Positions 54,721-63,144 are shown, counted from the first letter of the stretch. The stretch is 64,000 nt of DNA from Arthrobacter agilis (GCF_002157505.1 NZ_NFSC01000031.1:124001-188000); one strand, 5' to 3'. Made by a program: numbers and translations. Notes: generated by a model from the sequence alone, not told the origin.

Positions 54721-55259
54721 ACACGCAGGATCCAGGCGATGCCCGTCCCGGCGACGACGGCCCCCAGGGCGGCCTCCCCGCCCCGGGCGGCCGACAGCTT
54801 CCCGTGCAGGCTGCGGGCGCCCGGAGCGCGCTGCCCGTCGAACGGCTCGTCGCGGCCGGCCAGGGCTTCAGCCAGCCGCAATACACGGACAACTTCTACG
54901 AGACGGTGGGCGGTCACGCGACCTTCGTGAAGCTCGTCGACGCCTTCTACGACGGGGTCGCAGGCGACGAGGTCCTGCGGCCGATGTATCCGGAGGAGGA
55001 CCTCGGACCGGCGAAGGAGCGCCTGCTGCTCTTCCTCGAGCAGTACTGGGGCGGGCCGAAGACCTACGGGGAGCAGCGCGGACACCCCAGGCTGCGCATG
55101 CGCCATATGCCGTTCCGCGTCGGACCGCAGGCGAGGGACCACTGGCTCCAGCACATGCGCGCCGCGGTGGACACCCTCGGCCTCGCTCCCCTGCATGAGG
55201 CCACACTGTGGGATTACCTCGACCGCGCCGCCCACTCGATGGTGAACGCGGCGGACTGA
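54717..55259 (+). CDS. glbO: Group II truncated haemoglobin (GlbO type) with N-terminal extension
   Basis: The globin core starts near residue 52 (FSQPQYTDNFYETVGG) and has FYDGVAGDEVLRPMYP (with the CD1 Tyr), the proximal His in RLRMRHMPFRVG (His130) and the Trp G8 of group II in RDHWLQHMRAAV. These proteins bind oxygen and may handle nitric oxide or peroxide. The first 50 residues are a Gly/Pro/Asp-rich extension not found in the usual 125-135-residue forms. It is coupled to the MscS gene by ATGA. Confidence 0.9.
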   Translation: MNTQDPGDARPGDDGPQGGLPAPGGRQLPVQAAGARSALPVERLVAAGQGFSQPQYTDNFYETVGGHATFVKLVDAFYDGVAGDEVLRPMYPEEDLGPAKERLLLFLEQYWGGPKTYGEQRGHPRLRMRHMPFRVGPQARDHWLQHMRAAVDTLGLAPLHEATLWDYLDRAAHSMVNAAD

Positions 55260-55344
55260 GAAGCCGCTCCGGCGACTGCCCGGTTGTCGGGTACCTGATC
55301 GTTCCGGCGGCACACCGTGCGCTGCCCTGGGCTGCCGCATGGAC

Positions 55345-56256
55345 TCATCGGCCAAGGGTGAAGCTGTCCACGAGCCGGCCCGACTGGTCGATCGCCCTGC
55401 CGACGAGGCGGTCCTCGTAGACCAGCAGGTCCACGTAGTGCAGCGTGGAACTGCTCACCGCGGTGAAGTCCCGGCTACCGGTCGGGTTCAGTTTCGCGCC
55501 CGCTCCTGAAACCACGTAGGTGACCCCGTCCTGCGGGGTCGAGCGCTGGTAGTCGTGATCGTGCCCGGCCAGGACCAGCGGGACGCCCGCGGTGGCGAAC
55601 AGGGGACTCCACGCCTCGCGAACGGCCCGGTCCGAGCCGTGGCGACCGGCGGAGTACGCCGGGTGGTGCATGGCGACCACCGTCCAGGTTCCCGGGGGCT
55701 GAGGTTCCGCCAGCGCGGTCCGGAGCCACGTCGTCTGCTCCTCGTCCCCCACGCGGTTGGAATCCAGCACGACCACCCGTAGCGGCCCCACCTGCTTCGT
55801 GTACCAGGGGTCCCGGTGGCCGAGTCGTTCCAGAATCTGTTGTTCTTCACCGCTGCGATAGTCATGGTTTCCCAGCACGGGCAGCAGTTCGGCGCCGCGA
55901 TCGGTGATCGCGGCGAACGGTTCGGAGACGACGCGTCCGGTCAGTTCCGCGTCTCCATCCTCGTAGACCAGGTCACCGAGCAGGACCAGCGCATCGTAGG
56001 GATCCTCCCGGCTCTCAGCGAGCATGCGATCGGCTGTGGCCTGTTCGGCGGCACCTCCGGTTCCGGTGTCCCCGGCGATCGCCAGGCGAACGATGGGCCG
56101 TTCGCTGACCGCCGGAACCGGACTGCCGGCATCGACCGCGGGGCGGTCCCGGGAGAGGAGGGACAGGGCGAATGCCGGCGGGTACAGCACCGCGACGACG
56201 AGTGCAGCGCAGGCCAGCACCAGTCCCAGGATGAGTGCGGCTCGACGGTGCCCCAT
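55345..56256 (-). CDS. Exported metallophosphoesterase
   Basis: The 303-residue protein has an N-terminal hydrophobic segment (AALILGLVLACAALVVAVL), probably a signal anchor, then the five calcineurin-type metal motifs: AGDTGTGG, LLGDLVYEDGD, VLGNHDYR, VAMHHPAYS and AGHDHDYQR. It resembles purple acid phosphatase-like enzymes. Phosphate acquisition outside the cell is likely, but the substrate is unknown. It is a single gene on the minus strand. Confidence 0.9.
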   Translation of the reverse strand: MGHRRAALILGLVLACAALVVAVLYPPAFALSLLSRDRPAVDAGSPVPAVSERPIVRLAIAGDTGTGGAAEQATADRMLAESREDPYDALVLLGDLVYEDGDAELTGRVVSEPFAAITDRGAELLPVLGNHDYRSGEEQQILERLGHRDPWYTKQVGPLRVVVLDSNRVGDEEQTTWLRTALAEPQPPGTWTVVAMHHPAYSAGRHGSDRAVREAWSPLFATAGVPLVLAGHDHDYQRSTPQDGVTYVVSGAGAKLNPTGSRDFTAVSSSTLHYVDLLVYEDRLVGRAIDQSGRLVDSFTLGR

Positions 56257-56382
56257 GACTCCATCCTGCGCGGGTGACCGGGACTCCCGCCACGTCGACC
56301 GACGGGTGCGCGCAGGTGGAACGTCGTCAGCAGGTGTGATCCTGTCGACGACCAGCTCCCGCTCGAGAGAAGCCAGCCCGGT

Positions 56383-57039
56383 TCAGAGGATGGCAGCCGC
56401 ACGCACCAGGACGTGCCCCCGGCCGGTACTGAGCCGGGACCAGCGGCCATTGGTGTGGAGGGTCGCCTCCGCGCCGGGCTCGAGGAACCCCAGGCTGAAG
56501 GCCCCGAAGGCGGCTCCCGCCGGAACCGCGCCGGGAACTCCGGCCAGCGGACGTCCCCAGACCGCCGTGCGCGCGCTGCTGACCAGCGGCGCACCGGCAC
56601 GCTCGGGGAGGCTCCGGGCCACCTCGCCGATGCCGTCCTTCGCCGCCTGCTCCAGGGCACCCGAGGTGATGGTCCCGGCATGGGTCCAGCCGGAGCGCGG
56701 CGGAAGGATCCCTGCCCAGTTCTCCGTGACCGTCACGGCGGGGACGGGGAACTCGAGGTCGCCGTCATGCATGCGCGCGAGCCTGTCGAGGACGGAGCCC
56801 AGCGAGACGGTGACGTCGACGTCGGCATGGGCGTGGAGCGCCATGGTCCGGAGCCCGAGCACGGTGGGGACGGCTTCGCCCAGCACCGTGGGGCGGAGGG
56901 TGCAGACGTACGCCGCGAGGACACGGCCGACGGTGAGCAGGCGCATGCCGCCGTCGTCATTCGCGCGCGCCCGGGCGGTAAATGTCCGGAAGTCCGCGAC
57001 CGTGTGGGAGTCCGCGAAGCGCAGGGAGGAAGATGGCAT
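56383..57039 (-). CDS. Conserved hypothetical protein beside a thioesterase
   Basis: I cannot assign this 218-residue protein. It begins MPSSSLRFADSHTVADFRTF and contains a region HADVDVTVSLGSVLDRLARM that resembles a beta-strand sandwich, without recognisable catalytic residues. It has no signal peptide or membrane helix. It starts 5 bases after the upstream thioesterase stop, so the two are one operon; genes of this kind next to a 4HBT thioesterase appear in related Micrococcales. Confidence 0.6.
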   Translation of the reverse strand: MPSSSLRFADSHTVADFRTFTARARANDDGGMRLLTVGRVLAAYVCTLRPTVLGEAVPTVLGLRTMALHAHADVDVTVSLGSVLDRLARMHDGDLEFPVPAVTVTENWAGILPPRSGWTHAGTITSGALEQAAKDGIGEVARSLPERAGAPLVSSARTAVWGRPLAGVPGAVPAGAAFGAFSLGFLEPGAEATLHTNGRWSRLSTGRGHVLVRAAAIL

Positions 57040-57044
57040 GCGTC

Positions 57045-57509
57045 CTACTTGCCGCGGGCGCGTCGGAACGGGACGGCCGGGCCGGCCCAGGACGAGAGGA
57101 TGTCCTTCTGGGGCCCGGACAGGCGCACGGGCCGCCCGGTGCTGCGGCTGACGAGCACCATGGTGGTCGCCGCGATCGCGCTGGTGGTGCTTCCCTCGGC
57201 GTCGACCCGGTCCCGGACGGCGTAGCCCAGGTCGAAGCTGGAGCCGCCTACGCCGGTCACCCAGAGATCGACGGCGGCCGGCGTCGTGCTGAAGTTCAGG
57301 GGGGCACGGTATTCGATCTCCTGGCGGCCCACGAGCGTGTAGTGGTCAGGGTCGATCAGGTCCAGGAAGGATCCCCCCGGCCGGGGCCGGCTCATCAGCA
57401 GCACGCGCGCGTCCTCGAGGAACTGGAGGAACCGGACGTTGTTCACGTGGCCGTAGGAATCCTCGTCGCCGAAACGCAGCTGGAGGGGAAGAGTGTGTAC
57501 CGGGGACAT
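57045..57509 (-). CDS. Acyl-CoA thioesterase (hot-dog fold, 4HBT)
   Basis: The 154-residue protein has the 4HBT active-site motif FGDEDSYGHVNNVRFLQFLED, shown here by its key part DSYGHVNN, in which the Asp and the His-Val-Asn-Asn loop bind the thioester. The fold is complete, ending in PQKDILSSW. Substrate may be medium-chain or aromatic acyl-CoA. GAGAGG lies upstream of ATG 57509. It is divergent from tesB, another thioesterase. Confidence 0.9.
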   Translation of the reverse strand: MSPVHTLPLQLRFGDEDSYGHVNNVRFLQFLEDARVLLMSRPRPGGSFLDLIDPDHYTLVGRQEIEYRAPLNFSTTPAAVDLWVTGVGGSSFDLGYAVRDRVDAEGSTTSAIAATTMVLVSRSTGRPVRLSGPQKDILSSWAGPAVPFRRARGK

Positions 57510-57604
57510 ACGGCCATCCTCTCAAAATCTGCTTCCTGCGAGCCATTCCGCGCGTCCGCATGGCGTCTGGTGTGAGCAATGCCATCCGTTCGCCCTGCGC
57601 CATG

Positions 57605-57633
57605 TTGAGCGAGACAGGGGCTACGTCTACTGT
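57605..57633 (+). promoter_or_regulatory. tesB promoter with palindrome at the -10
   Basis: TTGAGC (57605-57610), 17-base spacer, TACTGT (57628-57633). The -10 begins an 11-base perfect palindrome TACTGTCAGTA (57628-57638). The start would be near 57640, giving a leader of about 65 bases. Confidence 0.55.
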
Positions 57634-57705
57634 CAGTACGTGCCCGGCGCCGCCTGCTGCGGGACACCGGATCGCACTTACCTGTCCACGAGGAGACATC
57701 GAACC

Positions 57706-58623
57706 ATGGCAGACCATGCCCCATCAGCTGAAGCACCGGCGGAACAGCAGCGGAAGGACCCCACCGCGGCGCTCCTGGACCTCCTCGACCTGAGCAGCGC
57801 GGAGGGGGCACAGACGGACGAGGAGATCTTCGTCGGGACCTCCGCCCGGCAGCCGGGCCGCCGTGTCTTCGGCGGCCAGGTGCTCGCGCAGTCGCTCATC
57901 GCGGCCATGCGCACCGTGGAGCCCAGCCGGGCCGTCCATTCGATGCACGGCTACTTCCTGCGTGCCGGCGACGCGGACCAGCCCATCACCTTCGGGGTGC
58001 AGCGCCTCCGCGACGGCCGGTCGTTCTCGGCCCGCCGCACCCATGCCTACCAGAACGGCGTGCCCATCCTGTCGATGATCGCGTCCTTCCAGGAGCCCGA
58101 CGAGGGCATCACCCACCAGGACACGATGCCGGCCGACGTACCCGACCCCGAGAGCCTGCCGTCGACCGCCGAACTCCTCGGCGGTTTCGACCATCCGGTC
58201 GCCCAGGCCTGGGCCTTCGACCGACCGTTCGACATCCGGCACATCGATGCGCCGCTGTACCTGTCGAACGAGGGTTCGCGGGAACCGCGCAACGCGGTCT
58301 GGATGAAGAGCCTGGGACCGATGCCCGACGACCCCAATCTCCACCGCGCCGCCCTGGCGTACGCGAGCGACTACACCCTGCTGGAGTCGATCCTGCGACC
58401 GCACGGTCTCACCTGGATCCAGCCCGGCATGAGCGTCGCCAGCCTCGACCACGCCATGTGGTGGCATCGCCCGGTACGCGTGGATGACTGGCTGCTGTAC
58501 GTCCAGAGTTCGCCGAGCGCGTCGGGCGCACGCGGGCTGGCCGCCGGACGGATCTACAGCCGCAGCGGAGATCTCGTAGCGAGCGTGGCGCAGGAGGGCA
58601 TGGTCCGGGTCCCTCCTGCCTGA
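57706..58623 (+). CDS. tesB: Acyl-CoA thioesterase II
   Basis: The 305-residue protein is a double hot-dog acyl-CoA thioesterase. It has RVFGGQVLAQSLIAAMRTV, HSMHGYFLRAGDADQPI, the RDGRSFSARRTHAYQ segment, and in the second half LAYASDYTLLESILRPHG and SLDHAMWWHRPVRVDDWLLY, the family's hallmark. It hydrolyses acyl-CoAs of medium to long length, probably to adjust CoA pools. GAGGAGA is about 9 bases before ATG 57706. Confidence 0.96.
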   Translation: MADHAPSAEAPAEQQRKDPTAALLDLLDLSSAEGAQTDEEIFVGTSARQPGRRVFGGQVLAQSLIAAMRTVEPSRAVHSMHGYFLRAGDADQPITFGVQRLRDGRSFSARRTHAYQNGVPILSMIASFQEPDEGITHQDTMPADVPDPESLPSTAELLGGFDHPVAQAWAFDRPFDIRHIDAPLYLSNEGSREPRNAVWMKSLGPMPDDPNLHRAALAYASDYTLLESILRPHGLTWIQPGMSVASLDHAMWWHRPVRVDDWLLYVQSSPSASGARGLAAGRIYSRSGDLVASVAQEGMVRVPPA

Positions 58624-58680
58624 GGGCGCTCGGCACCCGCACGAGTATCGCCTCAGCGGCCGGGGGAAGTATTCATCAGA

Positions 58681-58722
58681 CACGGGAAGGGGCACACGGC
58701 CAGCCGTGTACCCCTTCCCGTG
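58681..58722. terminator. Bidirectional terminator between tesB and ettA
   Basis: A 20-bp stem with a single mismatch (58681-58700 with 58703-58722), between two convergent genes. Degenerate repeats of TTCCGCTCCG follow it. Confidence 0.9.
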
Positions 58723-58778
58723 GTTCCGCTCCGGTTTCCCGGTTCGGCTCCGTATTCCCGATTCCGCTCCGCGTGACC

Positions 58779-60461
58779 CTAGTCGCGCGTGAGGCGGCGG
58801 TGGGTGACGCGGTGCGGCTTCGCGGCGTCGGGGCCGAGCCGCTCCACCTTGTTCTGCTCGTAGGCGTCGAAGTTGCCCTCGAACCAGTACCAGGTGTCCG
58901 GGTTTTCCTCGGTGCCCTCGTAAGAGAGGATGTGCGTCGCGACCCGGTCGAGGAACCACCGGTCGTGCGACACGACGACGGCGCAACCAGGGAATTCGAG
59001 CAGCGCGTTCTCGAGGCTCGAGAGCGTCTCGACGTCGAGGTCGTTGGTGGGCTCGTCGAGGAGCAGCAGATTGCCGCCCTGCTTGAGGGTCATCGCGAGA
59101 TTCAGCCGGTTGCGCTCACCACCGGAGAGCACGCCTGCCTTCTTCTGCTGGTCCGGCCCCTTGAAGCCGAAGGCCGAGACGTAGGCGCGGGACGGCATCT
59201 CGACCTGGCCCACCTGGATGAAGTCGAGGCCGTCGGACACGACCTCCCACAGCGACTTGTTGGGATCGATCCCGCCACGTGACTGATCCACGTAGGAGAT
59301 CTTCACCGATTCACCGATACGCAGTTCGCCGCCATCGAGGGACTCGAGGCCCACGATGGTCTTGAACAGCGTGGTCTTGCCGACACCGTTCGGACCGATG
59401 ACACCAACGATGCCGTTGCGTGGCAGGGAGAAGGACAATCCGTCGATGAGGATGCGGTCGTCGTAGCCCTTGCGCAGGTCGTGGGCCTCGATGACCTGGC
59501 TTCCGAGCCGGGGACCCGGCGGAATCTGGATCTCCTCAAAATCGAGCTTCCTCGTACGCTCGGCCTCGGCGGCCATCTCCTCGTAGCGGTTGAGTCGTGC
59601 CTTGGACTTCGTCTGGCGTCCCTTGGCGTTGGAGCGGACCCACTCGAGCTCCTCGGTGAGGCGCCGGGAGAGCTTCTGGTCCTTCTTGCCCTGGACCTCG
59701 AGGCGCGCGCGCTTCTTCTCGAGGTAGGTCGAGTAATTGCCCTCGTACGGGTACAGGTGACCGCGGTCCACTTCGGCGATCCATTCCGCGACGTGGTCGA
59801 GGAAGTACCGGTCGTGGGTGACGGCCAGGACGGCGCCGGCGTAGGACTTGAGGTGCTGCTCCAGCCAGAGCACGCTCTCGGCGTCCAGGTGGTTGGTGGG
59901 CTCGTCGAGGAGCAGGAGGTCCGGCTTCTGCAGCAGGAGCTTGCAAAGCGCGACGCGGCGGCGCTCGCCACCGGACAGGACGGTGACGTCGGCTTCCGGC
60001 GGCGGGCAGCGCAGCGCGTCCATGGCCTGCTCGAGCTGGGAGTCGAGGTCCCAGGCGTCCGCAGCGTCGATGGCCTCCTGGAGCTTGCCCATCTCGTCGA
60101 GCAGCGTGTCGTAATCCGCGTCCGGGTTGGCCATCTCTTCGGAGATCTCGTTAAACCGCTGGATCTTCCCGTAGATCTCCCCCACGCCCTCCTGGACGTT
60201 GCCGAGGACGGTCTTCTCCTCGTTGAGGGGCGGTTCCTGCAGGAGGATTCCGACCGTGTAGCCGGGGCTGAGGCGCGCTTCACCGTTCGAGGGGGTGTCG
60301 AGGCCGGCCATGATCTTCAGGATGGTGGACTTACCGGCACCATTCGGTCCGACGACGCCGATCTTTGCGCCGGGGAAGAACGACATGCTCACGTCGTCGA
60401 GGATTACTTTGTCGCCAACGGCCTTGCGGGCCTTGGTCATTGTGTAGATAAATTCCGCCAT
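58779..60461 (-). CDS. ettA: Energy-dependent translational throttle protein EttA (ABC-F)
   Basis: EttA binds the ribosomal E site and gates the first elongation step according to the ATP/ADP ratio. The 560-residue protein has two ABC domains: GPNGAGKSTILK and GPNGVGKTTLFK (Walker A), LSGGERRRVALC and LSGGERNRLNLA (signatures), LLLDEPTNHLDAES and LLLDEPTNDLDVET (Walker B), with the linker between. The start is ATG 60461. It has an own promoter within a short inverted repeat. Confidence 0.96.
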   Translation of the reverse strand: MAEFIYTMTKARKAVGDKVILDDVSMSFFPGAKIGVVGPNGAGKSTILKIMAGLDTPSNGEARLSPGYTVGILLQEPPLNEEKTVLGNVQEGVGEIYGKIQRFNEISEEMANPDADYDTLLDEMGKLQEAIDAADAWDLDSQLEQAMDALRCPPPEADVTVLSGGERRRVALCKLLLQKPDLLLLDEPTNHLDAESVLWLEQHLKSYAGAVLAVTHDRYFLDHVAEWIAEVDRGHLYPYEGNYSTYLEKKRARLEVQGKKDQKLSRRLTEELEWVRSNAKGRQTKSKARLNRYEEMAAEAERTRKLDFEEIQIPPGPRLGSQVIEAHDLRKGYDDRILIDGLSFSLPRNGIVGVIGPNGVGKTTLFKTIVGLESLDGGELRIGESVKISYVDQSRGGIDPNKSLWEVVSDGLDFIQVGQVEMPSRAYVSAFGFKGPDQQKKAGVLSGGERNRLNLAMTLKQGGNLLLLDEPTNDLDVETLSSLENALLEFPGCAVVVSHDRWFLDRVATHILSYEGTEENPDTWYWFEGNFDAYEQNKVERLGPDAAKPHRVTHRRLTRD

Positions 60462-60467
60462 ACACCT

Positions 60468-60490
60468 AAGGCTAGTGCGTGCCTAGCCTT
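60468..60490 (-). promoter_or_regulatory. Inverted repeat and near-leaderless promoter of ettA
   Basis: Arms AAGGCTAG (60468-60475) and CTAGCCTT (60483-60490) form a perfect 8-bp repeat. On the minus strand TAGCCT in its right arm is followed by 7 bases and the ATG, with GTGAGA 17 bases upstream as a fair -35. Confidence 0.5.
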
Positions 60491-60550
60491 ATCTCACATT
60501 TAGCGGGGTTCGGACCGGCCCGTCGCGGCCGGACGGTGTCCGGTGGGCTG

Positions 60551-61132
60551 CTATCGCTGGTCACCGACGAAACACAGGTTGGAAGCGAGCGCGGGAAGCA
60601 CCGCCACGGACACGGCACCCTCGCGTACCTCCCCCACGATGCATGTTCCATCCGTACGCCCGGCGCCCTGGATGGCATCGACGTCGAGTCCTGTCGGCGT
60701 CCGATCGATCGACACCTCAACCTCCTCGGGCGCCGACCCGGCGTCCGCGAAGCCCTGCTCGATCGCAGCCCGGACCTGGTCGCTCGACACCGAGTCCTGG
60801 CTCCCGGCCAACGTTCGCAGGGCCGATTCGACGGCCTCGGCGATCCCCGCGGCGTCCGTCCCCGGCGACGAGGACACCGCGGACGGTGAGGACGGCGAAG
60901 ACGCGGCAGACGGCACCACTGCGGCGTCGGCCGTCTGCGCGAAAGCGGTGGCAGACCCGGCCGGAGCGGCAGCCGGCGACGAAGCACTGCTGTGGCTGGG
61001 GGCATCCGGCGCTGGAGCGGATGATGCCGCGCAGGACGTGAGCGCGAGCGCGGCACCCGCCGCGAGCGCGCCGACGGCACCGCGCCAGGCACGCGCTCGA
61101 TGCTGCGGCTTCGCGGGAGGGGCAGTAGTCAC
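60551..61132 (-). CDS. Hypothetical lipoprotein
   Basis: The 193-residue product starts with a basic region and a hydrophobic stretch (GAVGALAAGAALALTSCAAS) ending in the lipobox LTSC, so the Cys would be lipid-modified and the protein anchored outside the membrane. A Ser/Ala/Pro-rich linker leads to a small C-terminal domain (TDAAGIAEAVESALRTL onward, with GTCIVGEVREGAVSVAV) that I do not recognise. The start is GTG 61132 with AGGA 8 bases upstream. Confidence 0.75.
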   Translation of the reverse strand: MTTAPPAKPQHRARAWRGAVGALAAGAALALTSCAASSAPAPDAPSHSSASSPAAAPAGSATAFAQTADAAVVPSAASSPSSPSAVSSSPGTDAAGIAEAVESALRTLAGSQDSVSSDQVRAAIEQGFADAGSAPEEVEVSIDRTPTGLDVDAIQGAGRTDGTCIVGEVREGAVSVAVLPALASNLCFVGDQR

Positions 61133-61230
61133 CCGTTCATCCTGCCACGCACGCGGCGCCCTACCCGGCATCACGCCGACGTGACGCCCGGCGTCACTCC
61201 CGGCACAACGCCGGCCCGACGAGGTCCTCG

Positions 61231-61848
61231 CTAGAAGGGGGCGCTCGTTGCTTCCAGCAGCTGGTCGCGGTCCTTTCCCCCACTCCGGATCCCCGCGCCG
61301 TCCCCTGCGGCGTCATCCCCAGCACCCGTGTCGGCTCCTGCGGCGTCGTCGTCTTCCGCGCCTAAGACAGGCCCGCCGCCGTACACCTCACCGGTAGCGG
61401 CGTCCACGCCGTCGGGAACACCGCCTTCATGGGAAAGGCCCGCCGCATGGTCATCGGGCCCGGCGCCCGTCGGCGCCTCGGTCCGGTTGGCCGCGGTCCT
61501 GATGAAGTTCGCTGTGCCCCACATCAGGTCGTGGCCGGCTGTGTCGGCCTCGATCTCGACGGATGTGCCCGTCCGTCCGTCGGCGTTGCTCCACGGCCGC
61601 ACCTTCAGCCGGCCGGTGACGATCACACGATCGCCCTTCTTGATGCTGGCTCCTGCGTTGGTCGCCAGCTGCCGGAACATCGAGACGGAGTACCAGTTCG
61701 TGTGGCCGTCCACCCACGTACTGGTTTCCTTACCGAAGCGGCGCTCCGTGGAGCACATGCGGAAGCCCGTGATCGGCAGGCCGCTTGATGCCACGGTCAG
61801 CCGCACCTCGGTGGCGACATAGCCCCGCACGGTGATGATGTCAGTCAT
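61231..61848 (-). CDS. ssb: Single-stranded DNA-binding protein (SSB-like, second copy type)
   Basis: The N-terminal OB-fold (about 1-115) has DIITVRGYVATEVRL, WVDGHTNWYSVSMF and KKGDRVIVTGRLKVRPWS, typical of SSB. The C-terminal 90 residues are acidic and Gly/Asp/Ala-rich, but the tail ends in ATSAPF rather than the canonical DDDIPF, so binding of partner proteins through the tip may be altered. The gene is not next to rpsF or rpsR, so it is probably an accessory SSB rather than the replication one. AAGGACAG precedes ATG 61848. Confidence 0.88.
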   Translation of the reverse strand: MTDIITVRGYVATEVRLTVASSGLPITGFRMCSTERRFGKETSTWVDGHTNWYSVSMFRQLATNAGASIKKGDRVIVTGRLKVRPWSNADGRTGTSVEIEADTAGHDLMWGTANFIRTAANRTEAPTGAGPDDHAAGLSHEGGVPDGVDAATGEVYGGGPVLGAEDDDAAGADTGAGDDAAGDGAGIRSGGKDRDQLLEATSAPF

Positions 61849-62066
61849 GATCTGTCCTTCCGTCGGCCTGGAGGGCGGCGATGCTTGCTGCCCCGCTCAA
61901 GTCTCGGTCGGGCGCCCGTAGCGGAAAGGGACGGGCCCTCCTATGTTGATAACCGCTCGGGCAGCACTATCGGACGGCACTATCGGGGGCCCTAGGTGAA
62001 CAGGACTCGGAGTGGAAGTGGTGCAGGGGTACCAATCACCGCTTGAGGCGCACAGGCAACCGTTCC

Positions 62067-62078
62067 TAGCGTTGAGGT
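62067..62078 (+). promoter_or_regulatory. Leaderless-type -10 element before the DUF6098 gene
   Basis: TAGCGT (62067-62072) plus six bases lead to ATG 62079. GAGG inside the six bases is too close to act as a Shine-Dalgarno in a leadered message. Confidence 0.6.
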
Positions 62079-62522
62079 ATGGACACAGCATCACCTCCCC
62101 AGACCACCGGGACCGACGAGCGCGTCATCGGCACCCTCAGCGAACTGGCCGACCTCGTGCAGGGCGCGGAGACGCTCTACCTCCGCTACTCGTGCGGCTT
62201 CGAGGCGGACCGGAACTCGACCAGTCAGGACGGCGAAAGCGGGCTCGACCTGCCGGGACTGTCCGTCAACCCGCTGACCCCCGAGCAGTGGTGGACGCGC
62301 CCGCTCGAGGACTGGCTGGCACGCCAGATCTGCCAGTACCGGCACCTGGCGGAGGAAGAGGAAAGATTTCCCTGGGTCCTGACCGGACGATGCGTGGGGC
62401 GGGGCCCTGACTGCGAGCCGCTGCTCGCCGACGTGAAGCCGCTCGGCCGGCTGCATGAGGACCTTCTGCAGGAGGCTGGGCGCGTGTACGACGAGAGATT
62501 CGATACCGGCAACCGCCCGTAG
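62079..62522 (+). CDS. DUF6098 family protein
   Basis: The 147-residue acidic protein matches DUF6098, an actinobacterial family of unknown function. Typical segments are TLYLRYSCGFEAD, DLPGLSVNPLTPEQWW and HLAEEEERFPWVLTG. No signal peptide, membrane helix or catalytic motif is seen. The start is leaderless in style. It is monocistronic and ends before a clear terminator. Confidence 0.8.
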   Translation: MDTASPPQTTGTDERVIGTLSELADLVQGAETLYLRYSCGFEADRNSTSQDGESGLDLPGLSVNPLTPEQWWTRPLEDWLARQICQYRHLAEEEERFPWVLTGRCVGRGPDCEPLLADVKPLGRLHEDLLQEAGRVYDERFDTGNRP

Positions 62523-62563
62523 GCCGACGGGACTGTCGGGGTAACGAACGGACAGGGAATGCA

Positions 62564-62593
62564 GAGGGCCGGACGCCTCGGCGTCCGGCCCTC
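62564..62593 (+). terminator. Terminator after the DUF6098 gene
   Basis: A 14-bp perfect stem (62564-62577 with 62580-62593). It lies between this gene and the tRNA-Arg of the other strand, so it may serve both. Confidence 0.85.
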
Positions 62594-62599
62594 ATGCTG

Positions 62600-62672
62600 T
62601 GCCCCCGGCAGGATTCGAACCTGCGACCAGAGGATTAGAAGGCCCCTGCTCTATCCCCTGAGCTACGGAGGC
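62600..62672 (-). tRNA. tRNA-Arg (anticodon TCT)
   Basis: Minus strand: acceptor GCCTCCG/CGGGGGC, anticodon loop CTTCTAA, T-arm CAGGTTCGAATCCTG. The 31-39 pair of the anticodon stem appears mismatched (C with T) and the acceptor has one G-T pair. CCA is not encoded. Confidence 0.9.
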
Positions 62673-62724
62673 AGTTCCCCCAGTTTACTATGGGCGCTTC
62701 CACCTCTCCCGGAACCGCACCGAC

Positions 62725-63144
62725 CTACTCGTCGTCGTCGGCGAAACTCACCCTCAGCTCGAGGCGATGCTGGCCGTCCGGATCCTGGGAATAGACGGCC
62801 TTGCCCGAGATGCCGCGGAGCCCGTCCGTGCCGGAGCCCGGGATGATGTGGCCGGAGCTCGCAGCATCGGATCCCTCCGCGACCCCCCAGTGCTGGACCG
62901 TCATCGCACCGGAGCGGTCCCCGATGGTCCCCACGAACTGTTCCGACGCCACATACCCTGCACCGATGTCGTTTCCCGCCATCAGCAGTTCCGCCGTGCT
63001 CGTTCCGCTGATCTCCCCTTCGAAGACCTTCGCGGCCCGGACCCGGGACAGTTCACCGGTGCTGCCGGGTTCGGAATAAGTCTCGGCATCCCAGGCCGTG
63101 ATCTCGAACTCGCCGTTGTACGTCGTCGTTCCTGTTTCAATCAT
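62725..63144 (-). CDS. DUF3224 family protein
   Basis: The 139-residue protein is a small beta-barrel of the DUF3224 (allene-oxide-cyclase-barrel-like) family. It has GEFEITAWDAETYSE, AKVFEGEISGTSTAELLMAG, GYVASEQFVGTIGDRSGAM and GSGTDGLRGISG. Family members are of unknown function; the fold is suggested by the repeated Gly-rich strands. It lies between tRNA-Arg and the mannosyltransferase gene, same strand as both. Confidence 0.88.
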   Translation of the reverse strand: MIETGTTTYNGEFEITAWDAETYSEPGSTGELSRVRAAKVFEGEISGTSTAELLMAGNDIGAGYVASEQFVGTIGDRSGAMTVQHWGVAEGSDAASSGHIIPGSGTDGLRGISGKAVYSQDPDGQHRLELRVSFADDDE

